Source: Rarobacter incanus
GTDB taxonomy: Bacteria; Actinomycetota; Actinomycetes; Actinomycetales; Cellulomonadaceae
Direction of reading: 5' to 3'
NCBI RefSeq assembly: GCF_006715765.1
Contig: NZ_VFNV01000001.1
Location: 248,001 to 312,000 of the forward strand
Length of the DNA: 64,000 nucleotides
The position numbers were made by a program, and so were the translations under genes. The notes below the pieces were generated by a model. That model was not told the origin of the DNA and did no database searches. It saw only the letters and a program-made list of their open reading frames with translations. Positions 10,427-21,300 of the stretch are shown here, one piece after another (position 1 is the stretch's first letter; the number at the start of each line of letters is the position of its first letter).

Positions 10427-13400
10427 CTAGCCCCGCTTGACCTCGACCTTCGTGGTGACGGACCTCTTTGAGTAGGTCGAGTTGCCGCTGTAAGTCACGC
10501 GGATCTTCCCCTTGCTCCGCAGCTTCTTGGTTTTGATCGTGGCCTGGTAGAACCCGCCAACTTTGCGAAGCGCGGACTTGCCGACTACCTTGCCGCCTAG
10601 GCGCAGGGTCACTTTGCCGGTTGCGGGCGCACCCGCGACCGTGCTAATCCGGACGCGGACCTTGATGCGCTTACTGGTCTTCGCCTTGCCGGATGTCCGC
10701 TTCGCCGTAATCTTTGCGGGCGATACCTTTGTGATTACGAACGAGGCCGCCTTGCGCTGCGAGGACGCAACCAAATCGCTGCCGGACGAAGGCTCGAACG
10801 CGACCGTCACGGTGTGCCGTCCGACCGCCAACGTCCGCGGGAGCTTGACCGTTGCAATGCCAGATGCGATCCGCGCCGATCCGAGCGTCTTCCCGTTCTC
10901 TGTGACGAATACGGTCCCGGTATTGACCGAGACCCCGGCCGCCAGCGCCACGATCGTGGCGGTCGAGCCCGCCCCGTAGCGCGACGAGGTGACCGCAGCG
11001 GAGAGCTTGACCGCGCTCGGGGAACTCGTGTTGCCGCCGCCGCCGGGGTTGTCGCCGCCGCCGGTGTCCTGCTTCTTCACCACGGTCAGTTCGCGCACTG
11101 CGATCTCGGACACCGACCCGGATGAATCGGTGGCGCGGGCGCTCAACGTCACGTTTCCTTGCGGTAGAACGATCTTGCCGGTGTAGGGCAGCCAGGCGCC
11201 GCCGAGCGAGTATTCGATCGAGGTGATGTAGCGCGCCGCAGTGGGCGCGGTGGCATCGACGCTCGCGGTGGTCCCGATGTAGTACGAACCGTCAGCATGC
11301 GGTTGCGAAATCGTGATCGTGGCGGTGGGGCGAAGTAATTCCAGTCCGTCGATGGCATCGCGAACGGCCGCAGTGGCCCTGGCTACCTGTTCCGGGGTCG
11401 ACGCGACGTCCGCGGCCACGGTCTGCGCATTTGTTAGCGCCTGCGCCAGAGCGGCGTATGAAGCTTCGGTGTAGTTGGCGGTGGGCACCGCGGAGCCCTC
11501 GTCCATAATCGACGTCAGCGCGGTGACATCCGCAGCGCGGACGACGATGGGCAACGACACGGACTTGGTTGCCCCACGGTACATGTATGACGCGTCGATG
11601 CTCACGTTGCCGGCAACCTCGGTACTGGGCATTTTCACGGTCGCAATGTCAGTGATATCGATTGCCCGATCCGTCCCGTTGGACAACGTTGCCGAGACGG
11701 TGAACCCGGTGGCGTCGATGTCGTCGCCGACCAGGTATTCGGTCTTCGTCGGCGCAGTCGCGGTGAGTCCGTCAAGCGTGGACAGCGAAGGTGCCGGATT
11801 GGTCCAGCTAGCTAGTTCACTCGAGGAGATGTCGAACAGGTCGTCCACATTGTCAACGATTTGGCTGCGCTTGGACGAGTCCGGCAGGCTCTGATCTGCG
11901 TTGCGTCCTGAAACACTCTCCGCGATGTGCCCAAGCATTTCGATGCGATTGGTGGCGCCCCAAGCGTTACGACGCAAAATGTCTGCGACGGTGAACAGCA
12001 CGGTCGGGCGGCGCACGTAGTCACCCGAGGTGATGAGCGTGTAGGAAGAAATGTTGCCGAGGGAGTAGAGCATGTTGACGGTTTGGAACGCGCCAGTTTG
12101 GGCATTGGTTGCCACCTGCGTGCGCACGATCCGGCTGGCATCGATACCGCGGGACACCAGTCCCTGATACCCGGCGTTGATCTCGGCCTGGTTTCCGGCA
12201 ACGACCGCGATCGAGTTCGGGTATTGCGTCAGCGCCGCCTTGGCCAGGTCCAAGCGACCGGTCGTGGCGGTACCAGAACCGCCGTCTGCACCCAGGACAA
12301 CGAATGCGTGGCCCGAGGATGGAATACCCGTGGACGGAATCGAGGAGTTGACTGTCGTCGAACTGAGTGCCTTGTCCCAGACACCTTGCAAAGCTCCGAA
12401 CTCGCGCCCGTAGACCCCGGAGATGTCCCCAAGTTCCGCGATTGCTCGGCGGACATCCAGCACGTTCGAGCGCGTGGTGGTGGGGTTGCCATCGAACCCT
12501 TCGCGTTGCAGGTAGACGAACTTCGCGATTGCTCGGCGCAGGCCGTTGGAGCCGGTCCTAAATTCGGCAAGGGCGCCTCCGTTGCCATCGCTGCCGCCGA
12601 CGGCTTCTCCGGACAGCTTCGCGACGTTTTGCGCGATGAGGTTCCGCTCGCTGGCGTTGGGGTAGCCCGGAGGCTCCACGTACCCGGTGTTCTGGCACGC
12701 CGACGTCATGCAGGCCGCACCCGCCTTCACCTCAATGAGGTGGTCATCGCCGTTTCGCACCTGGTGCAGGCGTGAGGCGAACTGGTACAAGACGGTGCCG
12801 CGGCGCATGTGCCAACTGGCGGTGATGAGGGATACGGACTTCACCGGCGTGGTGCCAACTACATCCGGATCGTAAAGCTTGTCCATCGACATGGTCGCGT
12901 TGTTGGGCGTGTCGAACGAAGCGTTTTCCACGATGATGCGCGATTCAGGGATGCCGGAAGCGACCAAGAGGTCGTGCATGACCTCGCCCTCGGTGGTGAT
13001 GGTCTGTCCCGATGCGCCGTAGCCGCCCGTGACCATGATCCGGGCAAGCGGATACTTGGCCGCCGCGGTCTTGGCGACCGCAACTCGGTCCAGCAACTGC
13101 TGCTGCGGCGTTCCATCCTTGTTGAGAACGTGGCCGAGCACCACGAAGACGTGCGACGGGTCATTGGGCAGACCGTCGGGAATACCCGCCTGATTAGTTG
13201 CGTCAGTCGAGCCCTGCACGGTGAAATTCGACAGCGAATCGTTCCAGATGTGGGTCGCATCTGCGTACGCCTTGCCTTCAGCGGGATCGAGCTTCTTCAA
13301 TTCCGCCAATTGATCTTCGACATCGTCTAGGAGACCGATGCGCTGGAACTCAACGATTTTTGCTTCGGTTTGAGCGATAGTGGCGGCCGAGGCCGCGGAA

Positions 13401-13492
13401 CTGACGGGGGCGCTTATGACCCCCGGCAATAGAGCGGTTGCGAGCGCGAGCGCGATCAGTGGCGCGCGTCGCGAATTCCTGTGGAGTGTCAT
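10427..13492 (-). CDS. Secreted protein with two YdcF (DUF218)-type domains, Ig-like modules and basic C-terminus
   Basis: 1021 aa with an N-terminal signal peptide (A-S-A region near residue 37). Two YdcF/DUF218-like domains are visible. The first (about 110-290) has V-F-V-V-L-G, V-T-G-G-Y-G and a T-A-S-W-H-M-R-R segment. The second (about 390-525) has A-F-V-V-L-G and V-V-A-G-N but is more degenerate. Next come a group-3 bacterial Ig-like domain (about 570-655), a FIVAR-like helical stretch (about 655-718), an OmpL47-like beta domain (about 720-805), a Gly/Asn linker, an Ig-like domain and the lysine-rich module (about 925-1021). YdcF domains bind nucleotides or act in envelope processes in other bacteria; the substrate here is unknown. 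AAGGAAA precedes the ATG, and a LacI-type site lies 61-74 bp upstream. Confidence 0.8.
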   Translation of the reverse strand: MTLHRNSRRAPLIALALATALLPGVISAPVSSAASAATIAQTEAKIVEFQRIGLLDDVEDQLAELKKLDPAEGKAYADATHIWNDSLSNFTVQGSTDATNQAGIPDGLPNDPSHVFVVLGHVLNKDGTPQQQLLDRVAVAKTAAAKYPLARIMVTGGYGASGQTITTEGEVMHDLLVASGIPESRIIVENASFDTPNNATMSMDKLYDPDVVGTTPVKSVSLITASWHMRRGTVLYQFASRLHQVRNGDDHLIEVKAGAACMTSACQNTGYVEPPGYPNASERNLIAQNVAKLSGEAVGGSDGNGGALAEFRTGSNGLRRAIAKFVYLQREGFDGNPTTTRSNVLDVRRAIAELGDISGVYGREFGALQGVWDKALSSTTVNSSIPSTGIPSSGHAFVVLGADGGSGTATTGRLDLAKAALTQYPNSIAVVAGNQAEINAGYQGLVSRGIDASRIVRTQVATNAQTGAFQTVNMLYSLGNISSYTLITSGDYVRRPTVLFTVADILRRNAWGATNRIEMLGHIAESVSGRNADQSLPDSSKRSQIVDNVDDLFDISSSELASWTNPAPSLSTLDGLTATAPTKTEYLVGDDIDATGFTVSATLSNGTDRAIDITDIATVKMPSTEVAGNVSIDASYMYRGATKSVSLPIVVRAADVTALTSIMDEGSAVPTANYTEASYAALAQALTNAQTVAADVASTPEQVARATAAVRDAIDGLELLRPTATITISQPHADGSYYIGTTASVDATAPTAARYITSIEYSLGGAWLPYTGKIVLPQGNVTLSARATDSSGSVSEIAVRELTVVKKQDTGGGDNPGGGGNTSSPSAVKLSAAVTSSRYGAGSTATIVALAAGVSVNTGTVFVTENGKTLGSARIASGIATVKLPRTLAVGRHTVTVAFEPSSGSDLVASSQRKAASFVITKVSPAKITAKRTSGKAKTSKRIKVRVRISTVAGAPATGKVTLRLGGKVVGKSALRKVGGFYQATIKTKKLRSKGKIRVTYSGNSTYSKRSVTTKVEVKRG

Positions 13493-13552
13493 ACATTTCC
13501 TTCAGTTTGGGCGGTGATTCAGCAACGAATCACGTGCCAGCCAACCGTGGTC

Positions 13553-13566
13553 TGACAGCGTTGTCA
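13553..13566 (-). promoter_or_regulatory. LacI-type operator, copy 2
   Basis: The plus strand reads TGACAGCGTTGTCA, a 14-bp near-palindrome containing the same 12-mer as the sites at 107-118 and 18248-18259. It lies 61 bp upstream of the ATG of the minus-strand YdcF-domain gene. A weak -10 candidate (TACTGT on the minus strand, 13583-13588) would put the operator just after the transcription start, as at copy 1. Confidence 0.65.
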
Positions 13567-13862
13567 TGGACGGGTCATTTCGACAGTACGACATTCTGGT
13601 GAACAGTTCTAGTCCGAATTTGAGGCGCGATGTTCCTGTGTTTGCGGCGCGGGGTGCCCTGGGAGGGGCGGCCTCGTTCTCATATCGGCTTTGTTATCCG
13701 AATTGCGGTCGGCAATTGGCGTTGAGTTTTGATTGTGCCGGCTTGCGGGGTTGGCGTTGCGGCCTCGTTCCGCTCTCGCGCCCTCGCGCCCTCGCGCGGG
13801 CCCCACCCAGCCACTCAGCCACCCAGTCACCCAGCCAGGTGGGGCCACGCCAATTTGCCGAC
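13567..13862. other. Intergenic region before aspS with low-complexity CACCCAGC-like repeats
   Basis: The region between the YdcF-domain gene's operator and the aspS promoter holds short degenerate repeats: CTCGCGCC units near 13774-13797 and CCACCCAG/CCACTCAG units at about 13801-13838. No ORF with coding character or RNA gene is supported. Confidence 0.45.
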
Positions 13863-13868
13863 TAGACT
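13863..13868 (+). promoter_or_regulatory. -10 box of aspS
   Basis: TAGACT, 42 bp before the aspS GTG, is a good actinobacterial -10 match. The expected mRNA leader is about 35 nt and contains the AGAGGAA ribosome binding site. No -35 consensus is visible at 17 bp. Confidence 0.45.
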
Positions 13869-13910
13869 ATTTCGCGGCAGTCCAATCGGCTATTGAATAA
13901 GAGGAATTTC

Positions 13911-15692
13911 GTGCTGCGCACTCATGATGCAGGCTCGCTGCGCGCCAGCGACATCGGTTCGGTCGTCACACTCACGGGGTGGGTTGACCGCCGCCGCGAT
14001 CACGGCGGGGTCGCGTTCATCGACCTGCGGGACGCTTCCGGTATCGCCCAGGTCGTGATCCGGGACGAGGCGGTCGCTCACCCGCTGCGCTCCGAGTTTG
14101 TGCTAAAGGTTACGGGTGAGGTCCACGGCCGCCCGGACGGCAACGCGAACCCGAACCTCGCCACCGGCGACATCGAGGTCATTGCAACCAACGTTGAGAT
14201 TCTGAACGAGGCCGCCCCGCTCCCATTCCAGGTTTCCACGGCGCTGGACGGCACCGAAACGATCGGGGAGGAGGCGCGCCTGCGTTACCGCTACCTGGAC
14301 CTGCGCCGCCCCGCGCCGGCCGCCGCGCTGCGACTGCGCTCCGAGGTCAGCCGCGCCGCGCGCAACGTGCTTGCGGATAACAACTTCGTGGAAATCGAAA
14401 CGCCGACGCTGACGCGCTCGACGCCGGAAGGCGCCCGCGACTTCCTGGTCCCCGCGCGGCTGGCGCCCGGCTCCTGGTACGCGCTGCCGCAGTCGCCGCA
14501 GTTGTTCAAGCAGTTGCTGATGGTCGCCGGCATGGAGCGGTATTACCAGATCGCGCGCTGCTACCGCGACGAGGACTTCCGCGCCGATCGCCAGCCGGAA
14601 TTCACGCAGCTCGATATCGAGATGAGCTTCGTTGACCAGGCCGACGTGATTGCGCTTGCCGAACAGATTTTGTCGTCCCTGTGGAAGCTCATCGGCTACG
14701 ACATCGCGACCCCGATCCCGCACATCACCTTCGCTGACGCGATGGCAAAGTACGGCACGGACAAGCCCGACCTGCGCTTCGGTTTGGAACTGACCGAACT
14801 GACGGACTACTTCGCCAACACGCCGTTCCGCGTTTTCCAGGCCCCCTACGTCGGCGCAGTCGTGTTCCCAGGTGGTGCTTCGACACCGCGCCGGGGGTTC
14901 GACGCGTGGCAAGAATGGGCCCGGCAGCGCGGTGCAAAGGGGTTGGCATATGTCACCTTCGGCGCGGACGGCGAGCTTGGCGGCCCTGTGGCGAAGAATT
15001 TGTCCGATGAAGAGCGCGCCGGGCTCGCCGCCGCGACGGGTGCGGCCCCTGGCGACGCGGTGTTCTTCGCCGCGGGCAAGGCATCGCAGGCTCGCGCGCT
15101 CTTGGGCGCTGCCCGCCTGGAGGTGGGAAAGCGTGCCGGCCTGATCGACGAGAACGAGTGGTCATTCGTGTGGGTTGTCGACGCGCCACTGTTCAAGCCG
15201 ACTGGCGAGGACGACGACGTGGCTTTGGGGCACTCGTCGTGGACGGCCGTACACCATGCATTTACTTCACCGAAGCCGGAATGGCTGGATTCGTTCGACA
15301 AGGATCCGGGCTCCGCACTCGCCTACGCCTACGACATTGTGTGCAACGGCAACGAAATCGGTGGCGGCTCGATCCGTATTCACCGCCGCGATGTGCAGGA
15401 ACGAGTCTTTGCCGTGATGGGCATCGGTGAGGCCGAGGCGCAAGAGAAATTCGGGTTCTTGCTCGATGCGTTCCAGTTCGGTGCCCCGCCGCACGGCGGT
15501 ATTGCCTTCGGTTGGGACCGCATCGTATCGCTGGTGTCGCGTTCCGAATCAATTCGGGAGGTCATCGCGTTCCCGAAGTCCGGTGGCGGATTCGACCCGC
15601 TGACTCAGGCACCCGCGCCGATCACCCCCGAACAGCGAAAGGAAGCCGGCGTCGACGCGAAGCCGAAGAAGGAAGAGAAAAAGGAAGGCTAG
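13911..15692 (+). CDS. aspS: Aspartyl-tRNA synthetase
   Basis: 593 aa class IIb synthetase that charges tRNA-Asp with aspartate. The GTG at 13911 gives the typical start [10 protein letters not shown] and has AGAGGAA at the right distance; an in-frame TTG at 13893 is less likely. Order of domains: N-terminal OB fold ([11 protein letters not shown]), catalytic core with motif 2 ([11 protein letters not shown]) , the bacterial GAD insertion (about 290-420), and motif 3 (G-G-I-A-F-G-W-D-R). The last dozen residues form a lysine-rich tail ([10 protein letters not shown]). Two hairpins follow the gene. Confidence 0.96.
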   Translation: MLRTHDAGSLRASDIGSVVTLTGWVDRRRDHGGVAFIDLRDASGIAQVVIRDEAVAHPLRSEFVLKVTGEVHGRPDGNANPNLATGDIEVIATNVEILNEAAPLPFQVSTALDGTETIGEEARLRYRYLDLRRPAPAAALRLRSEVSRAARNVLADNNFVEIETPTLTRSTPEGARDFLVPARLAPGSWYALPQSPQLFKQLLMVAGMERYYQIARCYRDEDFRADRQPEFTQLDIEMSFVDQADVIALAEQILSSLWKLIGYDIATPIPHITFADAMAKYGTDKPDLRFGLELTELTDYFANTPFRVFQAPYVGAVVFPGGASTPRRGFDAWQEWARQRGAKGLAYVTFGADGELGGPVAKNLSDEERAGLAAATGAAPGDAVFFAAGKASQARALLGAARLEVGKRAGLIDENEWSFVWVVDAPLFKPTGEDDDVALGHSSWTAVHHAFTSPKPEWLDSFDKDPGSALAYAYDIVCNGNEIGGGSIRIHRRDVQERVFAVMGIGEAEAQEKFGFLLDAFQFGAPPHGGIAFGWDRIVSLVSRSESIREVIAFPKSGGGFDPLTQAPAPITPEQRKEAGVDAKPKKEEKKEG

Positions 15693-15695
15693 CCC

Positions 15696-15765
15696 ACACG
15701 GTCGCGCGTGGGTTTGTTTGGCGGCCCGGAGGCGTCCCTAGGTGGGCGCCCCGGGCCGCTTTTTC
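15696..15765 (+). terminator. aspS terminator: two consecutive hairpins
   Basis: A first stem (CCCACACG / CGCGTGGG, about 15694-15714, one mismatch) is followed by TTTGTTT. A second, much stronger stem (GCGGCCCGG 15721-15729 / CCGGGCCGC, 15751-15759) is followed by TTTTT. The second is a textbook intrinsic terminator. The stop codon of the convergent membrane protein gene (15738) lies inside its loop. Confidence 0.8.
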
Positions 15766-16493
15766 GTTATGAAAGAGTCGCGCGGCAGCGCGCGTTCCGC
15801 CTCCGGGCCGCGACGGTCCCACCTGGGGCGCTCGTCGCGTACGATTCCCTGGTGCTCCGGACGGTGGTCCGGCAGGTGGTCGACCGGGTTGTACCCGGGA
15901 TAGATGTGCTTGAGGTAGATCCAGCTCAGGTACGCCAGCGGCATGCCGACGATCGTCGCCATCCACATGGTTTGGCCCAGCCACGCGATCGGTTCGGGAA
16001 CGATGAGCCAGGAGATGAAGCCGATCGCATACGCGAACCCAACGGGAGCCCACACGGCGATCATCGCGAGCCTGGTTGATTTGTAACGCGCAACCCGCTC
16101 CGCATAGGCGTGCCCCAGGCGCGCGTTGCGGGCCATAGTCTCGAGTTCTGCGTGAGTGCGTTCCGCCCTGTCGCGCGAAGCGTGCTGGTATTCGTCCCAG
16201 GCTTGCGGGGCCACGGGGTCGTAATGAGGGCGGTCCGGGACGACGCGGTGGATTTCCGCGGCGGCGGGTTCGCCGGGGGCGACGCGCGAACTGGGCGGGG
16301 CGGGTTCGCCGGGGGCAACGTGCGAACTGGGCGGGGCGGGTTCGCCGGGGGCAACGTGCGAACTGGGCGCGGCGGGTGCGCCGGGGGCAGCGGGCGAACT
16401 GGGTGTAGCGGGCGCGGCGGCGCCAGACCCCGCTTCCGAGTCTCCGGGCGGCGCGAACTTCCGCCAATCGTCGGGCACATCTGCCGGATCCAT
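15738..16493 (-). CDS. Small membrane protein with Pro/Ala-rich repeat N-terminus
   Basis: 251 aa from the ATG at 16493, which is preceded by AAGGGGG at Shine-Dalgarno distance; a longer in-frame start at 16598 adds an arginine-rich stretch and is less likely. The N-terminal third (about 15-80) is disordered and made of repeats of the type S-S-H-V-A-P-G-E-P-A-P-P. A helical segment (about 100-135) is followed by two transmembrane helices (about 140-165 and 175-200) and a basic tail. No known family was recognised. It converges on aspS and its stop lies within the aspS terminator, so the two transcripts overlap there. Confidence 0.7.
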   Translation of the reverse strand: MDPADVPDDWRKFAPPGDSEAGSGAAAPATPSSPAAPGAPAAPSSHVAPGEPAPPSSHVAPGEPAPPSSRVAPGEPAAAEIHRVVPDRPHYDPVAPQAWDEYQHASRDRAERTHAELETMARNARLGHAYAERVARYKSTRLAMIAVWAPVGFAYAIGFISWLIVPEPIAWLGQTMWMATIVGMPLAYLSWIYLKHIYPGYNPVDHLPDHRPEHQGIVRDERPRWDRRGPEAERALPRDSFITKKRPGAPT

Positions 16494-16617
16494 CGCGCCA
16501 CCCCCTTGTCGCCGAAAACGATTCGCAGCCCGAGCGGCGACACCTCGCGGTGAGGACCGCGCCGCGTCACCGTGCGCAAGCCTTGCTTCTGCGGTCATTC
16601 TAGTCAGAGGTTGGCGC

Positions 16618-16623
16618 TAGGCT
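16618..16623 (+). promoter_or_regulatory. -10 box of rarA, very short leader
   Basis: TAGGCT lies 9 nt before the rarA ATG. The transcript would start within about 3 nt of the start codon, so the mRNA is leaderless or nearly so. No ribosome binding site fits upstream. Confidence 0.4.
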
Positions 16624-16632
16624 TGGCCAATC

Positions 16633-17976
16633 ATGGACCTTTTCGACGCCACCACCTCCGACGCACAGGGCCGCCCGGTCGCGAACGCACACGCGCCGCT
16701 CGCGGTCCGGATGCGGCCTCGCTCCCTCGAAGAAGTCGCAGGTCAGGCCCACCTGCTGGAACCGGGGGCGCCGCTGCCGCGCTTGATTGCGGGTGCGGGA
16801 GAGGGGGCCTCGTCCATAATTCTGTACGGCCCCCCGGGGACGGGCAAAACGACGCTCGCATACCTGATCGCGCAGGCCGGGCAGCGCAGATTCGTTGAAC
16901 TTTCAGCGATTACGGCGGGGGTCAAAGATGTGCGCGAGGTCGTGGCGGACGCCAAGCGGCGGCTCGCGACGGGCGGCGAGAACACGGTGCTGTTTATCGA
17001 TGAGGTTCACCGGTTCTCCAAATCGCAGCAGGACGCATTGCTCCCCAGCGTTGAGAACGGTTGGGTGACATTGGTCGCGGCCACCACCGAGAATCCCAGC
17101 TTTTCGGTCATATCGCCATTGCTGTCGCGCTCGCTGCTGGTCACATTGCAACCACTGAGCGACGACGACATCGCAACCCTGATCGAGCGCGCACGCACCG
17201 ATGAGAGGGGGCTTGGCGGGGCGATTGAAATTACCGACGAGGCCCGCGACGCCCTTCTTCGACTTGCCGGGGGCGATGCTCGTCGTGCTTTGACGATCTT
17301 GGAGGCGGCCGCGGGCGCGGTGCCCGCAACGGCCGGTGCGGGCCTGGTGACGCTGGAGGTGCTGGAGCGCGCGACTGACGTGGCGGCTGTGCGGTACGAC
17401 AAGGACGGGGACCAGCATTACGACGTCACTTCTGCGTTCATCAAATCAATGCGGGGTTCCGATGTCGATGCTGCCCTTCACTACCTGGCCCGGATGATCG
17501 TGGCGGGGGAGGACCCGCGGTTTATCGCGCGGCGCGTCGTTATCGCTGCGGCAGAGGAAGTCGGCATGGCGGATCCCTCGGCGTTGCAGACGGCAACCGC
17601 GGCCGCGCAGGCGGTTGCCATGATCGGTATGCCTGAGGCGCGGATCATTTTGGCGCAGGCGGTGGTGCACGTGGCCACCGCGCCGAAGTCGAACGCGTCC
17701 TACAAAGCGATCGATGCGGCCATTGCCGAGGTTCGGCGCGGTGGCACGGGATTGGTGCCTGCGCATTTGCGGGATGCGCACTATGCGGGCGCGAAGGGGC
17801 TGGGTCACGGGGCGGGTTATGTCTACGCGCACGACGAACCGCACGGGGTAGCGCGCCAGCAGTACCTGCCCGATCCGCTCGTTGGCCACCGTTACTACGA
17901 GCCGACCGATCGCGGGTTCGAACGGGCCATTACCGAACGCCTGGGTCGCATCCGCGGGATCCTGGGGGAAGACTAG
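16633..17976 (+). CDS. rarA: Replication-associated recombination protein A (MgsA-type AAA ATPase)
   Basis: 447 aa, normal length. It is a clamp-loader-like AAA+ ATPase that acts at stalled replication forks. Visible motifs: [11 protein letters not shown] near the start, Walker A (G-P-P-G-T-G-K-T-T, about residues 64-72), Walker B (F-I-D-E-V-H-R-F), sensor 1 (A-A-T-T-E-N-P-S-F), and the C-terminal helical region with Y-Y-x-P. In related actinobacteria rarA usually sits just before rpsD; here 6.6 kb of accessory DNA separates them. Confidence 0.94.
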   Translation: MDLFDATTSDAQGRPVANAHAPLAVRMRPRSLEEVAGQAHLLEPGAPLPRLIAGAGEGASSIILYGPPGTGKTTLAYLIAQAGQRRFVELSAITAGVKDVREVVADAKRRLATGGENTVLFIDEVHRFSKSQQDALLPSVENGWVTLVAATTENPSFSVISPLLSRSLLVTLQPLSDDDIATLIERARTDERGLGGAIEITDEARDALLRLAGGDARRALTILEAAAGAVPATAGAGLVTLEVLERATDVAAVRYDKDGDQHYDVTSAFIKSMRGSDVDAALHYLARMIVAGEDPRFIARRVVIAAAEEVGMADPSALQTATAAAQAVAMIGMPEARIILAQAVVHVATAPKSNASYKAIDAAIAEVRRGGTGLVPAHLRDAHYAGAKGLGHGAGYVYAHDEPHGVARQQYLPDPLVGHRYYEPTDRGFERAITERLGRIRGILGED

Positions 17977-18206
17977 GAACCAGGGCGTGTCCGTGCATGG
18001 AGGCGTTGCGTGGTCGCGCGTGTGGGTGACTGGCGGGCCGGGTGTGGTTTCGGTAGCTGCGGATCGTGTGGTTTGTGTCGCGCGTGTGGGTGACCGGCGG
18101 GCCCTTTGCGACGCGAAACCGCTTCGGTAAATGGGGCCCCGGGTCCGCTGGGTGGCGCGCGCGCCACCCCGGGGACGCACGTCGCGTGTTCAACCGGTTT
18201 AGTTGG
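17977..18206. repeat. Direct repeats and perfect 20-bp palindrome after rarA
   Basis: GCGCGTGTGGGTGAC plus flanking GGCGGGCC occurs twice (about 18016 and 18078). A perfect 20-bp palindrome, GGGTGGCGCGCGCGCCACCC, spans 18150-18169. The palindrome may stop rarA transcription, but no T run follows it. No coding sequence is supported. Confidence 0.6.
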
Positions 18207-18235
18207 TTGCAGTTCACTCGTCATTCAAGTATCGT
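18207..18235 (+). promoter_or_regulatory. Weak promoter of the phosphatase gene
   Basis: TTGCAG (18207-18212) and TATCGT (18230-18235) are 17 bp apart. The match to consensus is only moderate. The expected start (about 18242) lies just before the LacI-type site, as for copy 1. Confidence 0.35.
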
Positions 18236-18246
18236 TCAAGTTATCG

Positions 18247-18260
18247 TGACAGCGTTGTCA
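18247..18260 (+). promoter_or_regulatory. LacI-type operator, copy 3
   Basis: TGACAGCGTTGTCA is identical over 14 bp to copy 2 and shares the 12-mer of copy 1. It lies 77 bp before the ATG of the secreted phosphatase. Downstream in the leader is a small inverted repeat, CTTGAG (18288-18293) / CTCAAG (18298-18303). Confidence 0.65.
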
Positions 18261-18337
18261 GTGGTGGCTTCGATCGACGATTGATCACTTGAGTTCACTC
18301 AAGCGTGCCGCCGGACTAGAGATCAAGGTATGAATTG

Positions 18338-21300
18338 ATGCAAAGAACTCTCAGTAGGCCAACGGCGAATCGTTGGGCAAGTTTTGGTCGCGTCTCGGCT
18401 TCGGCTGCGGCCGCACTCGGGCTTCTGTTCAGCGGACTCGTGGCCGCACCGGCCGCGCAGGCTGCACCCCTAGCAATCAGGGGCGATTCAGCTGATGTCC
18501 AAGGCCTTGTGACATCCGCAACTTCTAATGTTCCCAACGCGACAAAACCATCTGAGGACATTAACAAGTTGATGGATAGTGACCCATCGACCAAGTGGTT
18601 TGCCGGCTCGAAGCCGTCGGCGGAATCGCCGATTTACGCTGTATATACCCTGAGTGAGGCCGCGCTGGTCACTGGTTACACCATGGTGTCCGGTAACGAT
18701 GAATCAGCGCGTGACCCGAAGGCGTGGACCGTACTTGCCACCAACAGTGCGTCCGTGGCAGGCGAACCGCTGGGAACCGGCTGGACGGTCATCGATTCCC
18801 GGTCTGGGCAGACCTTTTCCGGTCGGACTTCGCCGCTGAACTTCACTACCAGCGCGTCGATCTCCTACAAGTATTTCCAGCTTCGAATCACCGCGAACCG
18901 GGCCGATTCCGGCGGCTCCAACGACAACGTGATGCAGTTGTCGGACTGGAAGTTGCGCAGCGGGGTGGCTGGTTTCAGCTCGTCGTTGATCACCGCGGAT
19001 ACAGAGTGGTCCTACCTGGAGGACGGCACTGTCGATCCTGCCGGTGGTGACACGGCGGACCGGACCAAGTGGACCAAGGTTGGGGCCACGCTGCCCGGTA
19101 CCTGGAAGACCGCCAAGGGATCGTTCGGTGCCAAGCGCAGCGGCGGATCGGCGACCGTGAACGTCGGCTCCGGCTACCAAGCAAATACGCTGCTGAAGTA
19201 CTTCCTGAATTATGCAAGCGACAGCGACTACACGACCGTCCCTGCATACTTCTTCCGATACCAGTTCGAACTTGACTCCGCCGCCGTGGCGAGCATCAAT
19301 GGCCTGTACGGGACGATCGTTCACGACGACGCCGCCACGGTGTACCTCAACGGGAAGAACGTTGCGGATTTCCCGGGGACAAACGTAGTGACGAGTAACC
19401 TTGGTTACGGCGGCAACAACAACACCGACCCCGCGACAGAGCAATTGCTCTTCCCCACGAAGGGCATCCTTCAGTCGGGCACGAACGTTCTTTCTGTTGA
19501 ACTGCACAACGTGAATGCGACCAGCTCCGATGTCTACTTCGCGATGCCGAGCCTGGCCGCGACCAGCGACACGGTTGCGGAGCCCTTCACTTCCGCGCAG
19601 ACAAGCTACAACTACTCCTCGAACACCGTCTCGGCGGACTTCTTCACCGACCTGCTCTACGGGTTCGATGACATCAAGAACACCCCGTCGATCATTGCCA
19701 AGAACGAGAGTGGCCCCGACCGCAACGGTTCGAACACGCTGACCGCGGCCAATGACCGAGTAGTTGTGGAAACGAATAATGCGGCCGTCGGCAGTGAATC
19801 GGCAAAGGTTGCCAAACGCGAGCAGGCCTACAAAGACTCTGTGAACGATTCGAAGTACACCATGGTCGATGGTTTGGGCAGCGTGCTCGGCCCGATTTAC
19901 CTCGAGGCGCTCAATGCCGGTGAATTACCGAAGACCAAGTGGGTTCTGAGCAACACCGAAAACAACTCATACGAGGCCGCAAACAACTCCGCGAAGGGCC
20001 ACTGGTCCTACCAGCGCCCCATGAACCGCCTCGGGTTTTCCACCGGCGGAACGTGCAGCGGCGGCGCGTTCACCGGCACCACAGGTTGGATCCAGGTCAC
20101 GTCGCAGGGTGGCACCGGTGACTACAACGGGCTGTGCAGGCAGGGATCGTTCCCGTCGGGGCACACGCTGCACGGCTACACCAACGGCACGACGCTGGCG
20201 ACCCTGCTCCCAGAATTGTCGCCACAAATCATGCTTCGGGCCTCCGAATACGGTAACAACCGCCTTGTTCTTGGCTTCCACTACCCGATGGACGTCATGG
20301 CGGGTCGTATCAATGGCCAGGCCGTTGTCGCCAACCGGTGGTCTGACACCAAGTTCCGTGAGCTCTTGCAAGAGGCAAGCCAAGAAGTCCACGACGTTCT
20401 GAGCGCCAAGTGCGTCAGCGCGGGTTACAGCGCCGACATTGAGAAGTGCGCTGAGGCCGATTCGAGCTTGCCCAGTGACGAAGAATCACTCAACACCTAC
20501 GAGGATCGCCTGACGTACAGCGCCTACACGACGATCGACGGCGTGCGGCACAGCGATGGCTTCCCGCAGTTGGACAAATCGGCCAGCGATCTGGCCCCGA
20601 TCGTGCCCGACAGCGCAGCAGATGTTCTGCTCGGCGCGTTCCCTGATTTGACGCTTGCGCAGCGCAAGTCGATCCTCAGCCAGACTGCCGTCAAGGGTGG
20701 TTACGCGCTTGACCAGACGAAGGCTGGCAAGGCCAGCTGGCAACGCCTCAACTTCGCGGCAGCCATGGTTGCGGATGTATCCGTAGCCTCGGACGGAAAT
20801 GTAGTGGTTGAGGACTCCGCTTCCGCATCGCAGCCCGAGGTGAAAGTCGACGGCACCGTTTTTTCCGGTTTCGTTGAGGGCACGACCCAATACACCGTTA
20901 CGCTGCCCGCCGGGTCGACCCAAGCACCCGAGGTGTACGCGTACATTCCGGGTGCAGTGGTCACCGTCACGCAGGCGGCATCGGCGACCGGTGCGGCGAC
21001 CATCACGGTCAAGCCAATCGGGTCAACGACAACGACCACTTACACGGTGAATTTCCAAGTGGCACCGCAGCTCAGTTCCAAGGCAGAGCTTTCGGTCTTG
21101 CAGGTGGATGGCGTCGCGGTTGCGGGGTTCTCGTCCTCCAATAGGCAGTACTCCGTTGAGCTGCCGGCAGGCACGACTGCCGTTCCCGCCGTCACGGCCA
21201 CGGCCGCGGAAAATGGAACGGTTGCCATCACGCAGGCGACCAGCGTTACCGGCGCGGCCGTCGTTACGGTGACCTCCGAGGATGGCACGGCTACCTCGCA

